This document shows positions 40,701 through 46,496 of a stretch of 64,000 nucleotides of DNA, one piece after another. The stretch covers positions 14,760,642 to 14,824,641 of the forward strand of contig CALNVZ010003426.1 in the NCBI GenBank assembly GCA_940671915.1, written 5' to 3'. Source of the DNA: Paracentrotus lividus (taxonomy: Eukaryota; Echinodermata; Echinoidea; Camarodonta; Echinidae). Numbering within the stretch: the stretch's first letter is position 1; every line of letters begins with the position of its first letter. Made by a program: the position numbers and the translations under genes. Under the pieces are notes generated by a model that searched no databases, was not told the origin of the DNA, and was given only the letters and a program-made list of their open reading frames with translations.

Positions 40701-40862
40701 CCATCATCAAGTGCTGCTGAGGAAAACGTTGAGACAAGCGTTCAGACACCTCTGGTTAAGGGGCTTAAAAAGGATTCGAAAAGGGGACGGGATGAACCAC
40801 CAGCAGGTGTGATAAGATCAAAGCGCTCTGGAATCGAGGAAGTACCAAATTTTCTCTTGTAG
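4232..40862 (+). CDS. Adhesion G-protein-coupled receptor (FN3x3-Ig-HRM-like-GAIN-GPS-7TM), 17 exons, 5' end missing
   Basis: Seen: 17 exons at 4232-4519, 4896-5222, 5411-5548, 6133-6294, 7133-7384, 8169-8260, 8971-9214, 10048-10116, 10416-10537, 13598-13750, 32937-33329, 33822-34037, 34836-34951, 37772-38055, 38927-38993, 39446-39704 and 40506-40862. All have AG/GT boundaries and every splice phase matches its neighbour, giving about 1,178 codons to a TAG. Family knowledge: adhesion GPCRs are plasma-membrane receptors whose GAIN domain cleaves itself at the GPS, leaving a non-covalent N-terminal fragment and a 7TM fragment activated by a tethered peptide. The order FN3, Ig, HRM-like, GAIN, GPS, 7TM fits that family; the vertebrate subfamily cannot be assigned by eye. 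The first exon begins mid-codon, so a signal-peptide exon must lie upstream. The 19.2-kb intron after exon 10 holds the inverted duplication. Ligand unknown. Confidence 0.9.
4896..5222 (+). CDS. aGPCR exon 2: fibronectin type III domain 2
   Basis: Starts APGAPEITQF, the usual proline-rich FN3 beginning, followed by VAWQPPTSPRCQPTNYEIKY and ELRANSEYLVFVRGNTTSGY, the core Trp and Tyr landmarks. The acceptor is TTATCAG and the donor CAT|GTTAGT. It is a 327-bp phase 1-1 exon holding a complete domain. Confidence 0.88.
5411..5548 (+). CDS. aGPCR exon 3: fibronectin type III domain 3, N-terminal half
   Basis: Reads YPSGPPTNIHSTSI, then FTWEKPECGHRNGPITNYTV and SDSKG. The FTWEKPEC block parallels FIWEKPSC of domain 1, suggesting internal domain duplication. 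Acceptor TTTTCCAG, donor AAAG|GTAATG, phase 1-1. The domain is completed by the next exon. Confidence 0.85.
6133..6294 (+). CDS. aGPCR exon 4: fibronectin type III domain 3, C-terminal half
   Basis: Reads GVVVHLNNVSAREAAGYQIY, then LIPYSNYSFSIRAWNYELPG and EVWEQTAES. The YSNYSFSIRAWN segment is the FN3 F/G-strand pattern. Acceptor CTGTTGCAG, donor TCAA|GTACGT, phase 1-1. Several N-glycosylation sequons (NNVS, NYS) fit an extracellular position. Confidence 0.85.
6624..6704. repeat. (AAT/ATG)n microsatellite
   Basis: Trinucleotide tract with AATAAT and GATAATGATG variants in the intron before the Ig exon. Confidence 0.9.
7133..7384 (+). CDS. aGPCR exon 5: immunoglobulin domain
   Basis: The domain runs from HPQNQTVEIGTNMNLTCSF through YQWYKDDNPLPKK to VSVSDIGYYFCRGYGNN. 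This is the Ig pattern: a first Cys in LTC, Trp in QWYK, and the D-x-G-x-Y-x-C motif as DIGYYFC. Acceptor ACATAG, donor AAAA|GTAAGC, phase 1-1. One exon holds one domain, the shuffled-domain arrangement usual for extracellular modules. Confidence 0.92.
7640..8100 (+). repeat. Two direct copies of a tRNA-derived SINE-like unit
   Basis: Copy 1 is at about 7,655-7,805 and copy 2 at about 7,927-8,095. Both have a shared leader (CTTCTGATCAC, then AAGGCTAAGGGAT), a tRNA-like head with an A-box-like TAGCTCACTCG at 8,009-8,019, an anticodon-arm-like block, and a B box (GGATTCGAATCC at 7,763-7,774; degenerate at 8,052-8,063). They lie in the intron after the Ig exon. Confidence 0.7.
8169..8260 (+). 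CDS. aGPCR exon 6: extracellular segment (possible SEA-like start)
   Basis: Encodes 31 residues starting NLTNIRITNMIFVNTTITSD and ending RQNISNT, with several N-glycosylation sequons. The acceptor is TTTACAG and the donor ACACT|GTAAGT. Together with the next exon it could form a SEA-like domain, since a beta strand followed by a polar helix is visible, but no diagnostic motif confirms this. Confidence 0.72.
8971..9214 (+). CDS. aGPCR exon 7: extracellular segment, two-cysteine module (possible SEA-like)
   Basis: Encodes 81 residues starting IQKLLMSDSKLKDLSPTVIC, with a second Cys in SLVTDCIIYIKGSNLT and an end at SKMRIQHT. Acceptor TATCAG, donor ACTG|GTAAGA. It sits between the Ig and HRM-like modules, where some adhesion GPCRs carry a SEA domain. 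That assignment is inference; the coding frame and splice phases are directly seen. Confidence 0.78.
10048..10116 (+). CDS. aGPCR exon 8: start of HRM-like module
   Basis: A 69-bp exon reading EGENNGKWFNSTDDNKCPFN then TTNG. The Trp followed by a Cys-Pro is the first half of the hormone-receptor-motif pattern seen before GAIN domains. Acceptor TTTTCCAG, donor AACG|GTAAGA, phases 1-1. It is too short to be found by ORF length. Confidence 0.75.
10416..10537 (+). CDS. aGPCR exon 9: end of HRM-like module and start of GAIN subdomain A
   Basis: Reads AKQPIGRAKCVGDLISQSTW, then DPQDNCGSFRNVSDLLNEISE. The R-x-K-C, Trp and N-C spacing completes the HRM-like module opened in exon 8, and NVSDLLNEIS resembles the first helix of GAIN subdomain A. 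Acceptor TTTCCAG, donor GAG|GTATAG, ending in phase 0. Confidence 0.82.
10735..11032 (+). repeat. Full-length tRNA-derived SINE
   Basis: The head resembles a Leu/Ser-type tRNA: A box TGGTCGAGTGG at 10,745-10,755 and B box GGTTCGAATCC at 10,789-10,799. A body containing GCAGCCTAGCTAAGCCGG follows, then AAGCGCTATATAAATG and an (ATT)n tail. It is inserted a few bases inside the left end of the foldback element at 10,703-12,902. This is the intact reference for the interrupted SINE at 30.3-32.9 kb. Confidence 0.9.
12075..12420. repeat. G-rich and T-rich low-complexity insertion in foldback copy A
   Basis: Runs of 10 or more G, two copies of GGTTTTGGAAAA with TTTCGGCCTTTGGCCAACxxAAATG, a long T run and TTTGGCGCCC repeats. 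The ORF here is a low-complexity translation. Confidence 0.8.
13598..13750 (+). CDS. aGPCR exon 10: GAIN subdomain A
   Basis: Encodes 51 residues starting VNISDTNVAEVGEQV and including TPDITSDDIASVAQVTARLE, an amphipathic helix pattern of GAIN subdomain A. I chose the ATGAAG acceptor at 13,597 over the TTTCAG 13 bases downstream because only the first gives phase 0, matching exons 9 and 11. The donor is AAAG|GTATCA. Confidence 0.8.
14216..15889 (+). repeat. Direct duplicate of 27,969-29,641
   Basis: Both copies start TGTTGACATTAATACTGAG and run through the GACGTC tandem array to AAAATGAG. They differ mainly by single-base indels. This copy stops at the N gap, while the other continues into 29,642-29,998. 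Confidence 0.9.
14590..15513 (+). repeat. Tandem array of ~100-bp units built on GACGTC palindromes
   Basis: The repeating unit contains GACGTCTTAAAGATGTCGTA, TTTTGGTCAAAAAATGACAA, then TCTTATAGACGTCGTAAAGA. About eight or nine degenerate half-units are present, followed by an end reading GACGTCAGTCTGCTATCAGG that matches the terminal repeat of the small foldbacks at 27,712 and 30,000. A direct copy is at 28,370-29,285. Confidence 0.88.
15890..15914. other. Assembly gap (25 N)
   Basis: A run of 25 N between the first spacer copy and the left arm of the inverted duplication. A fixed, round length suggests a placeholder, not a measured size. Confidence 0.99.
20215..20294. repeat. (TA)n microsatellite
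   Basis: A nearly pure TA tract flanking foldback copy B; mirror of the tract at 37,681-37,732. Confidence 0.95.
20295..22281. repeat. Foldback element copy B, in left arm
   Basis: About 2 kb, terminal AAACACAACACAAAAG, halves in inverted orientation meeting near 21,300 (CCATTGACTTTATGTACAGA). It sits inside (TA)n. It is the mirror image of copy C. Confidence 0.85.
22495..22632. repeat. (TA)n microsatellite
   Basis: TA-rich tract with AATATA interruptions, mirror of 35,350-35,478. A ~190-bp unique island (22,310-22,495; mirror 35,485-35,660) with TTAAGG-containing ends separates it from the foldback. Confidence 0.95.
27712..27968. mobile_element. Small foldback/MITE, CCCTGATAGCA family
   Basis: Terminal inverted repeats CCCTGATAGCAGAGTGACGT and its mirror ending GCTATCAGGG. 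The interior is made of ACGTCTTTAAGACGTC-type palindromes. It is the mirror of 30,000-30,264 and forms the inner boundary of the left arm. Confidence 0.85.
27969..29641 (+). repeat. Direct duplicate of 14,216-15,889 (spacer of the inverted duplication)
   Basis: It lies between the two arms of the inverted duplication and is not itself inverted. The junction with the left-arm MITE occurs inside a short shared GGGATGTTGACATT word. Confidence 0.9.
28370..29285 (+). repeat. Second copy of the GACGTC tandem array
   Basis: Same unit and order as 14,590-15,513, with scattered single-base differences. The ORFs across it (repeated SYRRFKDVLK peptides) are translations of the repeat, not genes. Confidence 0.88.
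30000..30264. mobile_element. Small foldback/MITE, CCCTGATAGCA family
   Basis: About 265 bp between CCCTGATAGCACAGTGACGT and CACTCTGCTATCAGGG, almost entirely self-complementary. It directly precedes the SINE that starts at about 30,265. It has no coding capacity. Confidence 0.87.
30265..30395 (+). repeat. 5' part of a tRNA-derived SINE interrupted by a foldback element
   Basis: Head CAGTGGTCGAGTGGATAAGT with B box GGTTCGAATCC, matching the intact SINE at 10,735. The sequence stops at CACAAGTG and resumes at 32,761 (AGTGAGGTGAATGG). Mirror at about 27,580-27,710. Confidence 0.88.
31008..31275. mobile_element. Non-autonomous Harbinger-like element (TATCTCACTTCG TIR), small form
   Basis: TIRs TGGTATCTCACTTCG and its mirror CGAAGTGAGATACCA are flanked by TTA on both sides (GTATTA, then CCCTTACTC), consistent with the 3-bp TWA target duplications of PIF/Harbinger elements. 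The interior has GGAGACGTCTCC-type palindromes and GTCTCAAAGTA repeats. Nested in the 30,396-32,760 element; mirror at about 26,692-26,962. Confidence 0.75.
31571..32243. mobile_element. Non-autonomous Harbinger-like element with GAGACGTCTCCG arrays, long form
   Basis: TIRs GGGTGCTATCTCACTTCGCG and its mirror CGCGAAGTGAGATAGCACCC are flanked by TAA on both sides. The interior is a dense array of GAGACGTCTCC and CGCGGAGACG palindromes, largely self-complementary about its centre near 31,900. Same TIR family as the small form. Mirror at 25,719-26,397. Confidence 0.78.
32761..32933 (+). repeat. 3' part of the interrupted SINE, ending at an exon acceptor
   Basis: Contains GGTAGCCTAGCTAAGCCGCT and an (ATT)n tail that ends within a few bases of the acceptor TTATCAG of aGPCR exon 11. 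Mirror at about 25,030-25,205. Confidence 0.88.
32937..33329 (+). CDS. aGPCR exon 11: GAIN subdomain B
   Basis: Encodes 131 residues: a Ser/Thr/Asn-rich linker (TSSNTTIQPSENNDAEATR), then the beta-sandwich part with ISKSLQNHSSYGTNRS, NTHVISLSIGTEKEK and INFTFTQLE. The last strands are typical of GAIN subdomain B just before the GPS. The exon is phase 0 at both ends. Its acceptor AATGTTATCAG lies directly after a SINE (ATT)n tail, so the usual polypyrimidine tract is missing. Confidence 0.88.
33822..34037 (+). CDS. aGPCR exon 12: GPS motif
   Basis: Encodes 72 residues and includes ICSFWDE, GDWSKKGCYLLSEW and VCGCNHLTSFAVLM. This is the full GPS pattern: a C-x-F-W start, W-x-x-x-G-C, then C-x-C-N-H-L-T. 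Family knowledge: self-cleavage occurs between Leu and Thr of HLT, and the Thr-starting stretch is the tethered agonist. All key residues are present. Phase 0 at both ends. Confidence 0.96.
34405..34745 (+). mobile_element. 3' fragment of a non-LTR retrotransposon (LINE) RT ORF
   Basis: The reading frame at 34,411-34,641 includes RFLLKIPDSRTKATLGDCAF, SYAAPKLWNQLPITIR and VFKSLLKTPLCREAF. The A-P-x-L-W-N-x-L-P block followed by F-K-x-x-L-K-T is the usual C-terminus of CR1/L2/Rex-like LINE ORF2 proteins. A short 3' UTR with GCGCTATATAAATTAA follows. It lies in the GPS-TM1 intron; mirror at about 23,230-23,590 on the minus strand. Confidence 0.75.
34836..34951 (+). CDS. aGPCR exon 13: transmembrane helix 1
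   Basis: Encodes DVHREEQASDEAYKILTYIG and then CSISILSLLVTLGTYLSN. The hydrophobic stretch is TM1 of the secretin/adhesion fold. Acceptor TATAG, donor ACAG|GTAAGA, ending in phase 2. The second receptor gene has an exon of identical length (116 bp) at 51,485-51,600. Confidence 0.93.
35350..35478. repeat. (TA)n microsatellite
   Basis: Long TA tract in the TM1-TM2 intron of the aGPCR. Confidence 0.95.
35689..37680. repeat. Foldback element copy C, in the TM1-TM2 intron of the aGPCR
   Basis: A 1,992-bp element from AAACACAACACAAAAAGAAA to its complement, with long inverted halves and no ORF that survives in both. Flanked by (TA)n on both sides. The same intron in the second aGPCR gene is only 568 bp and lacks it, so it is an insertion in this gene. 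Confidence 0.9.
37681..37732. repeat. (TA)n microsatellite
   Basis: Pure TA tract immediately after foldback copy C and about 40 bp upstream of the exon 14 acceptor. Confidence 0.95.
37772..38055 (+). CDS. aGPCR exon 14: transmembrane helices 2-3 and start of TM4
   Basis: Encodes VLREKQTNQIFVCLCLTLLS (TM2), then SCSFITALIHYFILSSISWM and GVEGYNTYLII (TM3; the S-x-x-W-M-G-V-E-G-Y block is a hallmark of family B/adhesion receptors), and ends KSGAVAWG at the start of TM4. CEDSSVSC holds the cysteines of the first extracellular loop and TM3. 284 bp, same length as the paralog exon. Confidence 0.95.
38141..38418. mobile_element. 278-bp MITE in the TM2-TM4 intron
   Basis: TIR ATATGTGACTCATCATATCG, extending through AAATCAGACACAAGTCGCC, matches the complement of the other end. 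The same intron in the second aGPCR (near 50,540-50,560) has the flanks joined without it, giving an empty site. Mirror copy at about 19,544-19,822. Confidence 0.85.
38927..38993 (+). CDS. aGPCR exon 15: transmembrane helix 4 and start of extracellular loop 2
   Basis: A 67-bp exon reading GIPALIVIMTAVVARGKYVH and then ED. It completes the AWGIPALIV motif at TM4, standard in adhesion GPCRs. Acceptor AAACAG, donor GACAT|GTAAGT. Too short to appear as an ORF. Confidence 0.9.
39446..39704 (+). CDS. aGPCR exon 16: transmembrane helices 5 and 6
   Basis: Starts CFLHIWSQVGGLLIPM, then ILIFNVVIFTLVVRQLVKS (TM5), a basic third intracellular loop (VQREAKVERRERIERVQ) and AVCILLLLGLTWIVGYLLM (TM6, with the family motif LLGLTWIxG). 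The conserved loop-2 Cys is at the start. Acceptor TCTCTAG, donor CAG|GTGCAG. Confidence 0.95.
40150..40345 (+). repeat. Degenerate ~45-bp minisatellite
   Basis: About five units resembling CTACTTTCGGAGGTGATCAA followed by A-x-C-A-C-C-T-A-A-A-T-T-T-A-T, in the intron before the TM7 exon. Mirror at 17,605-17,830. Confidence 0.8.
40506..40862 (+). CDS. aGPCR exon 17: transmembrane helix 7, cytoplasmic tail and stop
   Basis: Starts VVEPIFIVLNSFQGLFIFLL, the TM7 motif N-S-F-Q-G-x-F-I-F, followed by YCVRKPMVRKQW. The tail of about 85 residues is rich in Ser/Thr (SGSHSMSMSAMTTKSSIPSS) and Lys/Arg, so it could be phosphorylated. The stop is TAG at 40,860-40,862. The 3' end lies close to a Tc1-like element starting at 40,937. 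Confidence 0.95.
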   Translation, partial: VVEPIFIVLNSFQGLFIFLLYCVRKPMVRKQWGLTCFDAFRKRDATTTSGSHSMSMSAMTTKSSIPSSSAAEENVETSVQTPLVKGLKKDSKRGRDEPPAGVIRSKRSGIEEVPNFLL

Positions 40863-40936
40863 TGGCTCTAATGGAATCTAAGAATTTTCGGTAAAAAAAA
40901 AAAGGATAGTGGAATATCACCTCCTCAATGCAAATA

Positions 40937-41941
40937 CACTGTTCGCCATAAAGGTGGAATATTTTTTTCTGGCTCCAAAGATGTTATGTTGTTTCGGCTT
41001 TAATTTCTTGAATGTGTTGGTCACTGCTTTCACTTTCCGGGATCCTGGCTATATCTTGAACGTTCCCTCAATCCTTCCCTGGGATTTTAATTCCAAAAAC
41101 TTTGCCACCCCCAGAAGATGGCCATTTTCGTCATTTTTTCTTATTTTGGGGGCTTTTTTGTTTTGTTTCCGCGACCCACCAAGGCGCCTTCAGTCCCACC
41201 CCAAGGAAACACGTTTGAGGGATACAGTTATTACTGTTCATTAAGTTAAATGTAGTTATATGGTTACAGGCTCGACTCGTTTGTCTGGGGGAGGGGTCTA
41301 AATTTATTTTGACAGGGGTTCAATATCGATTTTGTCCATTTTTATACAATGGAAATTTTTATCTTCCCTAAATAGAATTGTAAAATATCAGCCAAACATG
41401 AATCAAATAAATTCTCATCAATAGTTATTTTTTACAATCTTGTCATCAAGGCTAAAAAGAAAATTAGGGAAAAATTATAATAATTAAGGGTTAAAGGTTG
41501 TTTTTTATTTCTTTTGATTTTAGCATAAAGGTGGAATAAAATATTCAGAATTTTCACCAAACACACTTTTTATTTCAACCCCTCCCCTAGACAAGAAACC
41601 CTAGCCTTTCCCCATAAATCTAGATTTAACTTAAAAACCAATATAAACAGTACACCTCAGACGCGTTTCCTGGGCGTAGGACTAAGGGGGGCCTGATCGG
41701 CCGGGTAAAGAAAAAGGGGCCCCTAAATGAGAAAAAAATGACAAAAATGGGCATCATGGGGGTTGACAAAACTTTATTTGGGAAAAATATCCGTGAAGGG
41801 TTGGGAGAATGTTCAAAATGTAGCCAGGGTCCCGAAAAGTAAAAGCAAGGACAAAGTAACATATTCAAGAAATTAAAGCTGGAGCATAATCATGCCGCTA
41901 TAGCGGCAAAAAAAAACATTCCACCTTTATGACGGACAGTG
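40937..41941. mobile_element. Tc1/mariner-like non-autonomous element, copy 1
   Basis: The left end CACTGTTCGCCATAAAGGTG follows TA; the right end CACCTTTATGACGGACAGTG is its mirror. The arms extend about 300 bp (GCTTTCACTTTCCGGGATCC and its mirror). No transposase frame. It follows the aGPCR stop by 75 bp; mirror copy at 15,960-17,010. Confidence 0.82.
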
Positions 41942-41969
41942 GATAACGCCAGAAAGAGATAATCAATGA

Positions 41970-43917
41970 TAGGGTGCATGCAGGTAATATGGGCCTTCTA
42001 AACACATTTCCATAATTTGCATAAAATTACAAAATGACACACAGCCTGATATTTGTTTATATTGATCAATAACTACTGCTCTAACTGTTATTGTGAAGAA
42101 AAACAATAATCACCACCCCCCCCCCCTGTCTGCAATATTCAAATGTTGACGTCATCACCAAAGTGCCGATATTACCTGCATGTGCAGGTAATATGAGCAC
42201 ATGTATTTAATGTATTTATTTTTTAATTACAATGACTCTACTATGTGTGGAATTTGCTTAAAATGTTGAAAATCATTAACTTCAAGATATCATTTGAAAT
42301 TATAAGACCCTTCATTAAATACTTTGACTAGATATTCAATTTAAATTTTTGCCTGTTTGAATTATAGATATTACATTTTTTTCATTATACAAATCAATGT
42401 AGGCCTACAATAAGTTATTTTTATTATTAATATACTGTAAATATAAAAAAAAAAATTCTTAGCGAAGAGATTGATGCCTCATCCCGATACCGAGTACTAC
42501 ACTGTTCGTCATAAAGGTGGAATATTTTTTTTCTGGCTCAAGCGACATTATGTTGCTCCGTTATTAATTTCTTGAATGTGTTTGTCACCGCTTTCACTTT
42601 CTGGGATCCTGGGTGTATCTCGGACGTCCCTCAACCCTTCCCGGGGACTTTTCTTCAAAATTTTTTGTCACCCCCAGAAGATGGCCATTTTCGTAATTTT
42701 TTCTTATTTTTGGGGCCCTTTTTTGTTCACGCGACCCACCAAGGCCCCCTCAGTCCTACCCCAAGGAAACACGTCTGAGGTGGTGATTTGTTATTGTTCT
42801 TCAAATCAAATCTAGATTATTGGTTACAGGCTCGACCCTTTTGTCTAGGGGAGGGGTCTAAATTTATTTTGATTGGTGTTCAACATTCATTTTATTCATT
42901 TTTACACAATGGAAATTTCTATCTTCCCTAAATTGTATTGTAAAATCTCATCCAAACATAAATCAAATAAAATGTTATCAATAATGACTATTTACAGCCT
43001 TGTCATCAAGGCTAAACAAAATCTAAGGGGAAAATGATGATATTTAAGGGTTAAAGGTGGTTTTTCATTTCTTTTGTTTTCAGCATAAAGATGGAATAAA
43101 ATATTCCGGATTTTTTACTTCAACCCCTCCCCTACACAAGAGACCTTAACCTGTCCCCAGAAATATAGATTTAACTTAAAGAACAATATAAAACAATACA
43201 CCTCAGTCGCGTTTCCTGGGCGTAGGACGGAGGGCTTGATCGGCCGGGAAAACAATAAAGGGCCCTAAAATGAGAAAAAATGACAAAAATGGGCATCACG
43301 GGGGTTGACAAAACTTGTTTAGAAAAAGGGCCACGTGAAGAGTTTGGAGAATGTCCAAGATATAGCCAGGGTTCCAAAAAGTAAAAGCAGGGACAAACAT
43401 ATTCAAGAAATTAAAGCCAGAGCAAATCATGTCGCTATAGCGGCAAAAAAATATTCCACCTTTATGACGAACAGTGTAGAATCATTCCGCCATTTTGGAC
43501 TGCCCATATTACCTGCACTAATTGTTGCATGTCAGGCAAGCATTCAATGCCACATTACACCCCTTCATTACAACAAATTGACCTTCACATGCTATTATGG
43601 TCAAAATGAAGCTATAAGCTTACTAAATATCCAAACAACTTAGGTTACCTCCTCTAACACTTTTTTTCAGCCTCACATTTTGTAAAATATCAAATTTCAC
43701 ATCAGGGTAATAAAAAATGCCGTAATTTTTACCTACCTTGTTGGTTTTCAGCAATTTTCTCAGATAAATTTCGGCATCAGATGCTCTCACGACAATAGAT
43801 TTTCGTAAGCAGTTCATATGAACAACATATGGAGCTCACACCGGTTACCGGTCAAGACATGATTTGCCTCACGGTGCCCATATTACCTGCTAGCCCATAT
43901 TACCTGCATGTACCCTA
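41970..43917. mobile_element. TIR element with CAGGTAATATGGGC repeats, hosting a Tc1-like element
   Basis: The left end GGGTGCATGCAGGTAATATG and the right end CATATTACCTGCATGTACCC are inverted repeats flanked by TA. The GCAGGTAATATGGGC word recurs at about 42,175-42,197, 43,503 and 43,877-43,908. The Tc1-like copy at 42,500-43,476 lies inside. No transposase frame. Confidence 0.72.
42500..43476. mobile_element. Tc1/mariner-like non-autonomous element, copy 2
   Basis: Perfect terminal inverted repeats CACTGTTCGTCATAAAGGTG and its complement, with TA on both sides. 977 bp with long inverted arms and no coding frame. Same family as 40,937-41,941 but diverged by substitutions. Confidence 0.88.
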
Positions 43918-43919
43918 TT

Positions 43920-46110
43920 AAGTTAACTTAGCTCTTTGTGCCCCCCCCCCCCTCCATATAATTCTTGGTAATAAAATCAGAAAACAGGGTTTCTTCTGCA
44001 ATTCTTTTTATTGCATTTGGTGCAGTTGATTCCGAGATATGATTAGTTTTATACAATCAAGAGAAATACATTTTGCGCATGTCGTGTCTATACCTTTGCG
44101 TAGGTTTTGCACATCATATGCCTTGAACTGGGCGCTGCTAATTTGTATAAATCCAGTATAGCATAACTTTTCTACTACAAAACAAATCCTACAGTCATTA
44201 AAATCAAGAGTGTGAACAAGAAATTTTGTTTTTGCTGTTATTGTGGGCCCAGGCACTTTATGTTGTGTATAACCCTGCATTTATTTAAAAACCATTTCAA
44301 GCAGTGGGTATAGATTAGCGGCCATATTGTTAGGATACTTTAATTGAAATGTATTGATTATCGCACTCCGAGAAAAGTTGTGACCAAAATGGAACTGTTT
44401 TCTCATAATGAGCCTCCTATTACAGTTTGAAATCGGTTCTTGTAGGGTTCAAACAAGTTCCATGTTCTTTCATATTATGCTTGCCTAACAGAGCAAGAGA
44501 GCCCAAGTTGGGCAATCCTTGTATTAAAGGGCTTTAATCTCGTTTACCGAAGTTATCGTTGTTGATGTTAAGTGAATTGAATATTTTTGCCAAAGATTAT
44601 GTGTTTTATTAGTACTATACAAGATTTGTGATTTTATTTTTTTAAAGGTAAATGCATATTAAAATGATGTGATAATATAGGGCGGGTCCAACGTGGAACC
44701 CAGCTGAGCTTGGTTGCTTCCACTCCCATCAATACCCATTGCAAATTTATATTTTAAAAGCGAAACAGAAAAGCGAGAAAAAAGCTCATAAAACACCCTC
44801 ACCCCCCCCCCAATAAAATTAAAAGAGCCTATATTATTTCAGTTATCGAAACTGTTAGTCAGGAAAAAATCTTGTCGAACAATAAGTCCACCCCCCCCCC
44901 CTCGAACATGAGTCATACGTGCAGAAATCATATTAATGTCGTAATCGAAAACTGTAGATATTAAATGTATTTTTATGAGCATAAAGATTATTCTAAATGT
45001 TACTCAGATTCCTTAGTGATATATTTCTAGATGTAACGTTAAAGATACATGCCTGATATTATGCGTGAATTATCTATGTATATAAGTATTCTTAATCAAA
45101 TAAACGATGTTATATTTCCAATATTACTTTTCCTTGATAATGTAAACGTGTACAAACACGGTTATATTATTTATTTGTATTCCATGAATCTATTTTCCAT
45201 AAACATAAATATTACCAAGCATGTAGTATAAACATAAGAAGGAATTAATGTTCAAGGGAGAGAATAAAAATAGAAACTCTTTATCATGTTTATCGTTTCA
45301 ATCATAACTTGTGTTTTATAATTGCAATGTCTGTCTATTGGTCTGTTTTTTTTTCCTAACGTCTATACATCTCTCTCTCCCTCCCCTTCTTTATCTCTCT
45401 CTCCCTCTCTTCATCTCCCTGTTCCTCTGTCTTCCTTTCTCTCACTCCATTTCTTCCCTATTTTTTTTCATCACTATCTCTTTTATTCCTCATCTATTTC
45501 GTAATGTTCATGTAGCGCTCCTACATGTCCTAGTTTTATCTTAATTTTTGCTTGTTATCGTCTTCTCACACCTATTTTGTGAATGTGGTTAATGATGTGT
45601 GTGTGTATGTGTGTGTGTGTGTGTGCATGTGTGCGGGGGCGAGGGTTTGTGTATGTGGGTGAGTGTGTGTGTCTATCTCTCTTTTTCCGTCTGTCCCGTA
45701 GATTTTTCACTGTCTATTCTCCGTTCATGTTCATCTATACCTCTTTCTCATGTTTTGATATATCTTCTCTCTTAATTTTATTGTATAAATAATGACTTTT
45801 ACCTCTCCTTTATGAAAAGAAATTATTTAAACATGAACAAAAAGTTCATAGATGTTGCCCAGCATTAACACGAAGTGCCTTCGAAACCCCATCGACTCCC
45901 TTATTATTAGACAAAAATAAAAATAGACGAATTAGCAATTCCAACGAGTGGTTATTACACCAAGTAAGAATTTGACCAAGTATGTATTACATCAACGGAA
46001 ATTAAACCAAAACATTTGTAGAATAAATGGGTATTTAGCCCATGCGGTATTAGAAAATCAGAGAATTGGACCAACTCTTGTCAGACCAAGCGGATATAAA
46101 CCAGAAACAT
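43920..46110. other. Intergenic AT-rich sequence without recognisable genes
   Basis: Contains C-runs at about 43,940, 44,800 and 44,890 and simple CT/TG repeats. No ORF has a family signature on either strand. Confidence 0.6.
45360..45690. repeat. Low-complexity CT-rich then (TG)n tract
   Basis: CTCTCTCCCTC-rich sequence at 45,365-45,480 and a TGTG run at 45,595-45,670. ORFs here are low-complexity translations. Confidence 0.9.
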
Positions 46111-46113
46111 ATA

Positions 46114-46165
46114 TACAGTTGTGCTCCTAAGTATTCATACCTCTGTCAGTCATTTTTAAAGTTTT
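46114..46165 (+). repeat. Single Tc1-like terminus
   Basis: ACAGTTGTGCTCCTAAGTAT followed by TCATACC resembles the usual ACAGT-x-GTGCTCAxAAGTTT ends of Tc1-like transposons. No matching opposite end is visible, so it would be a fragment. Confidence 0.45.
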
Positions 46166-46496
46166 TAGTCGTGCTGCTGTCGTGATGTGACGCCAATTTC
46201 CAGGACTGTTGATCGTGTCCGAGATCGAAATGATTTTATTTTTAGACGCAAGTTTTGCAACCATGAATTCAAAATGTATACTTGGAATGCAAATTCACCT
46301 TACATCGAAAGTATACTGCACGGCCACATCCATCTTTTATTGTAAATCATGTATACCATTAGCAATTTCCTTGTGTAAAAATGTCTCTATGGTATATGGT
46401 ACTTTACATATAAAACGAAAGCTAATACGTTACATAATACAACAATTCCAAATTTAAGCGTTTTTATTGTCCATCTAGAAAGTATTTCATTAAAAG

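Larger units (their letters stand above)
29999..41965 (+). repeat. Right arm of the ~12-kb inverted duplication
   Basis: The clean arm, carrying aGPCR exons 11-17 in open frame. Similarity to the left arm ends at about 41,965, just before the TIR element that starts at 41,970. Confidence 0.92.

Noticed and set aside
45311..45544. Membrane-protein-like ORF rich in Ser, Leu and Phe
   Set aside because: It is a translation of a CT-rich low-complexity tract.
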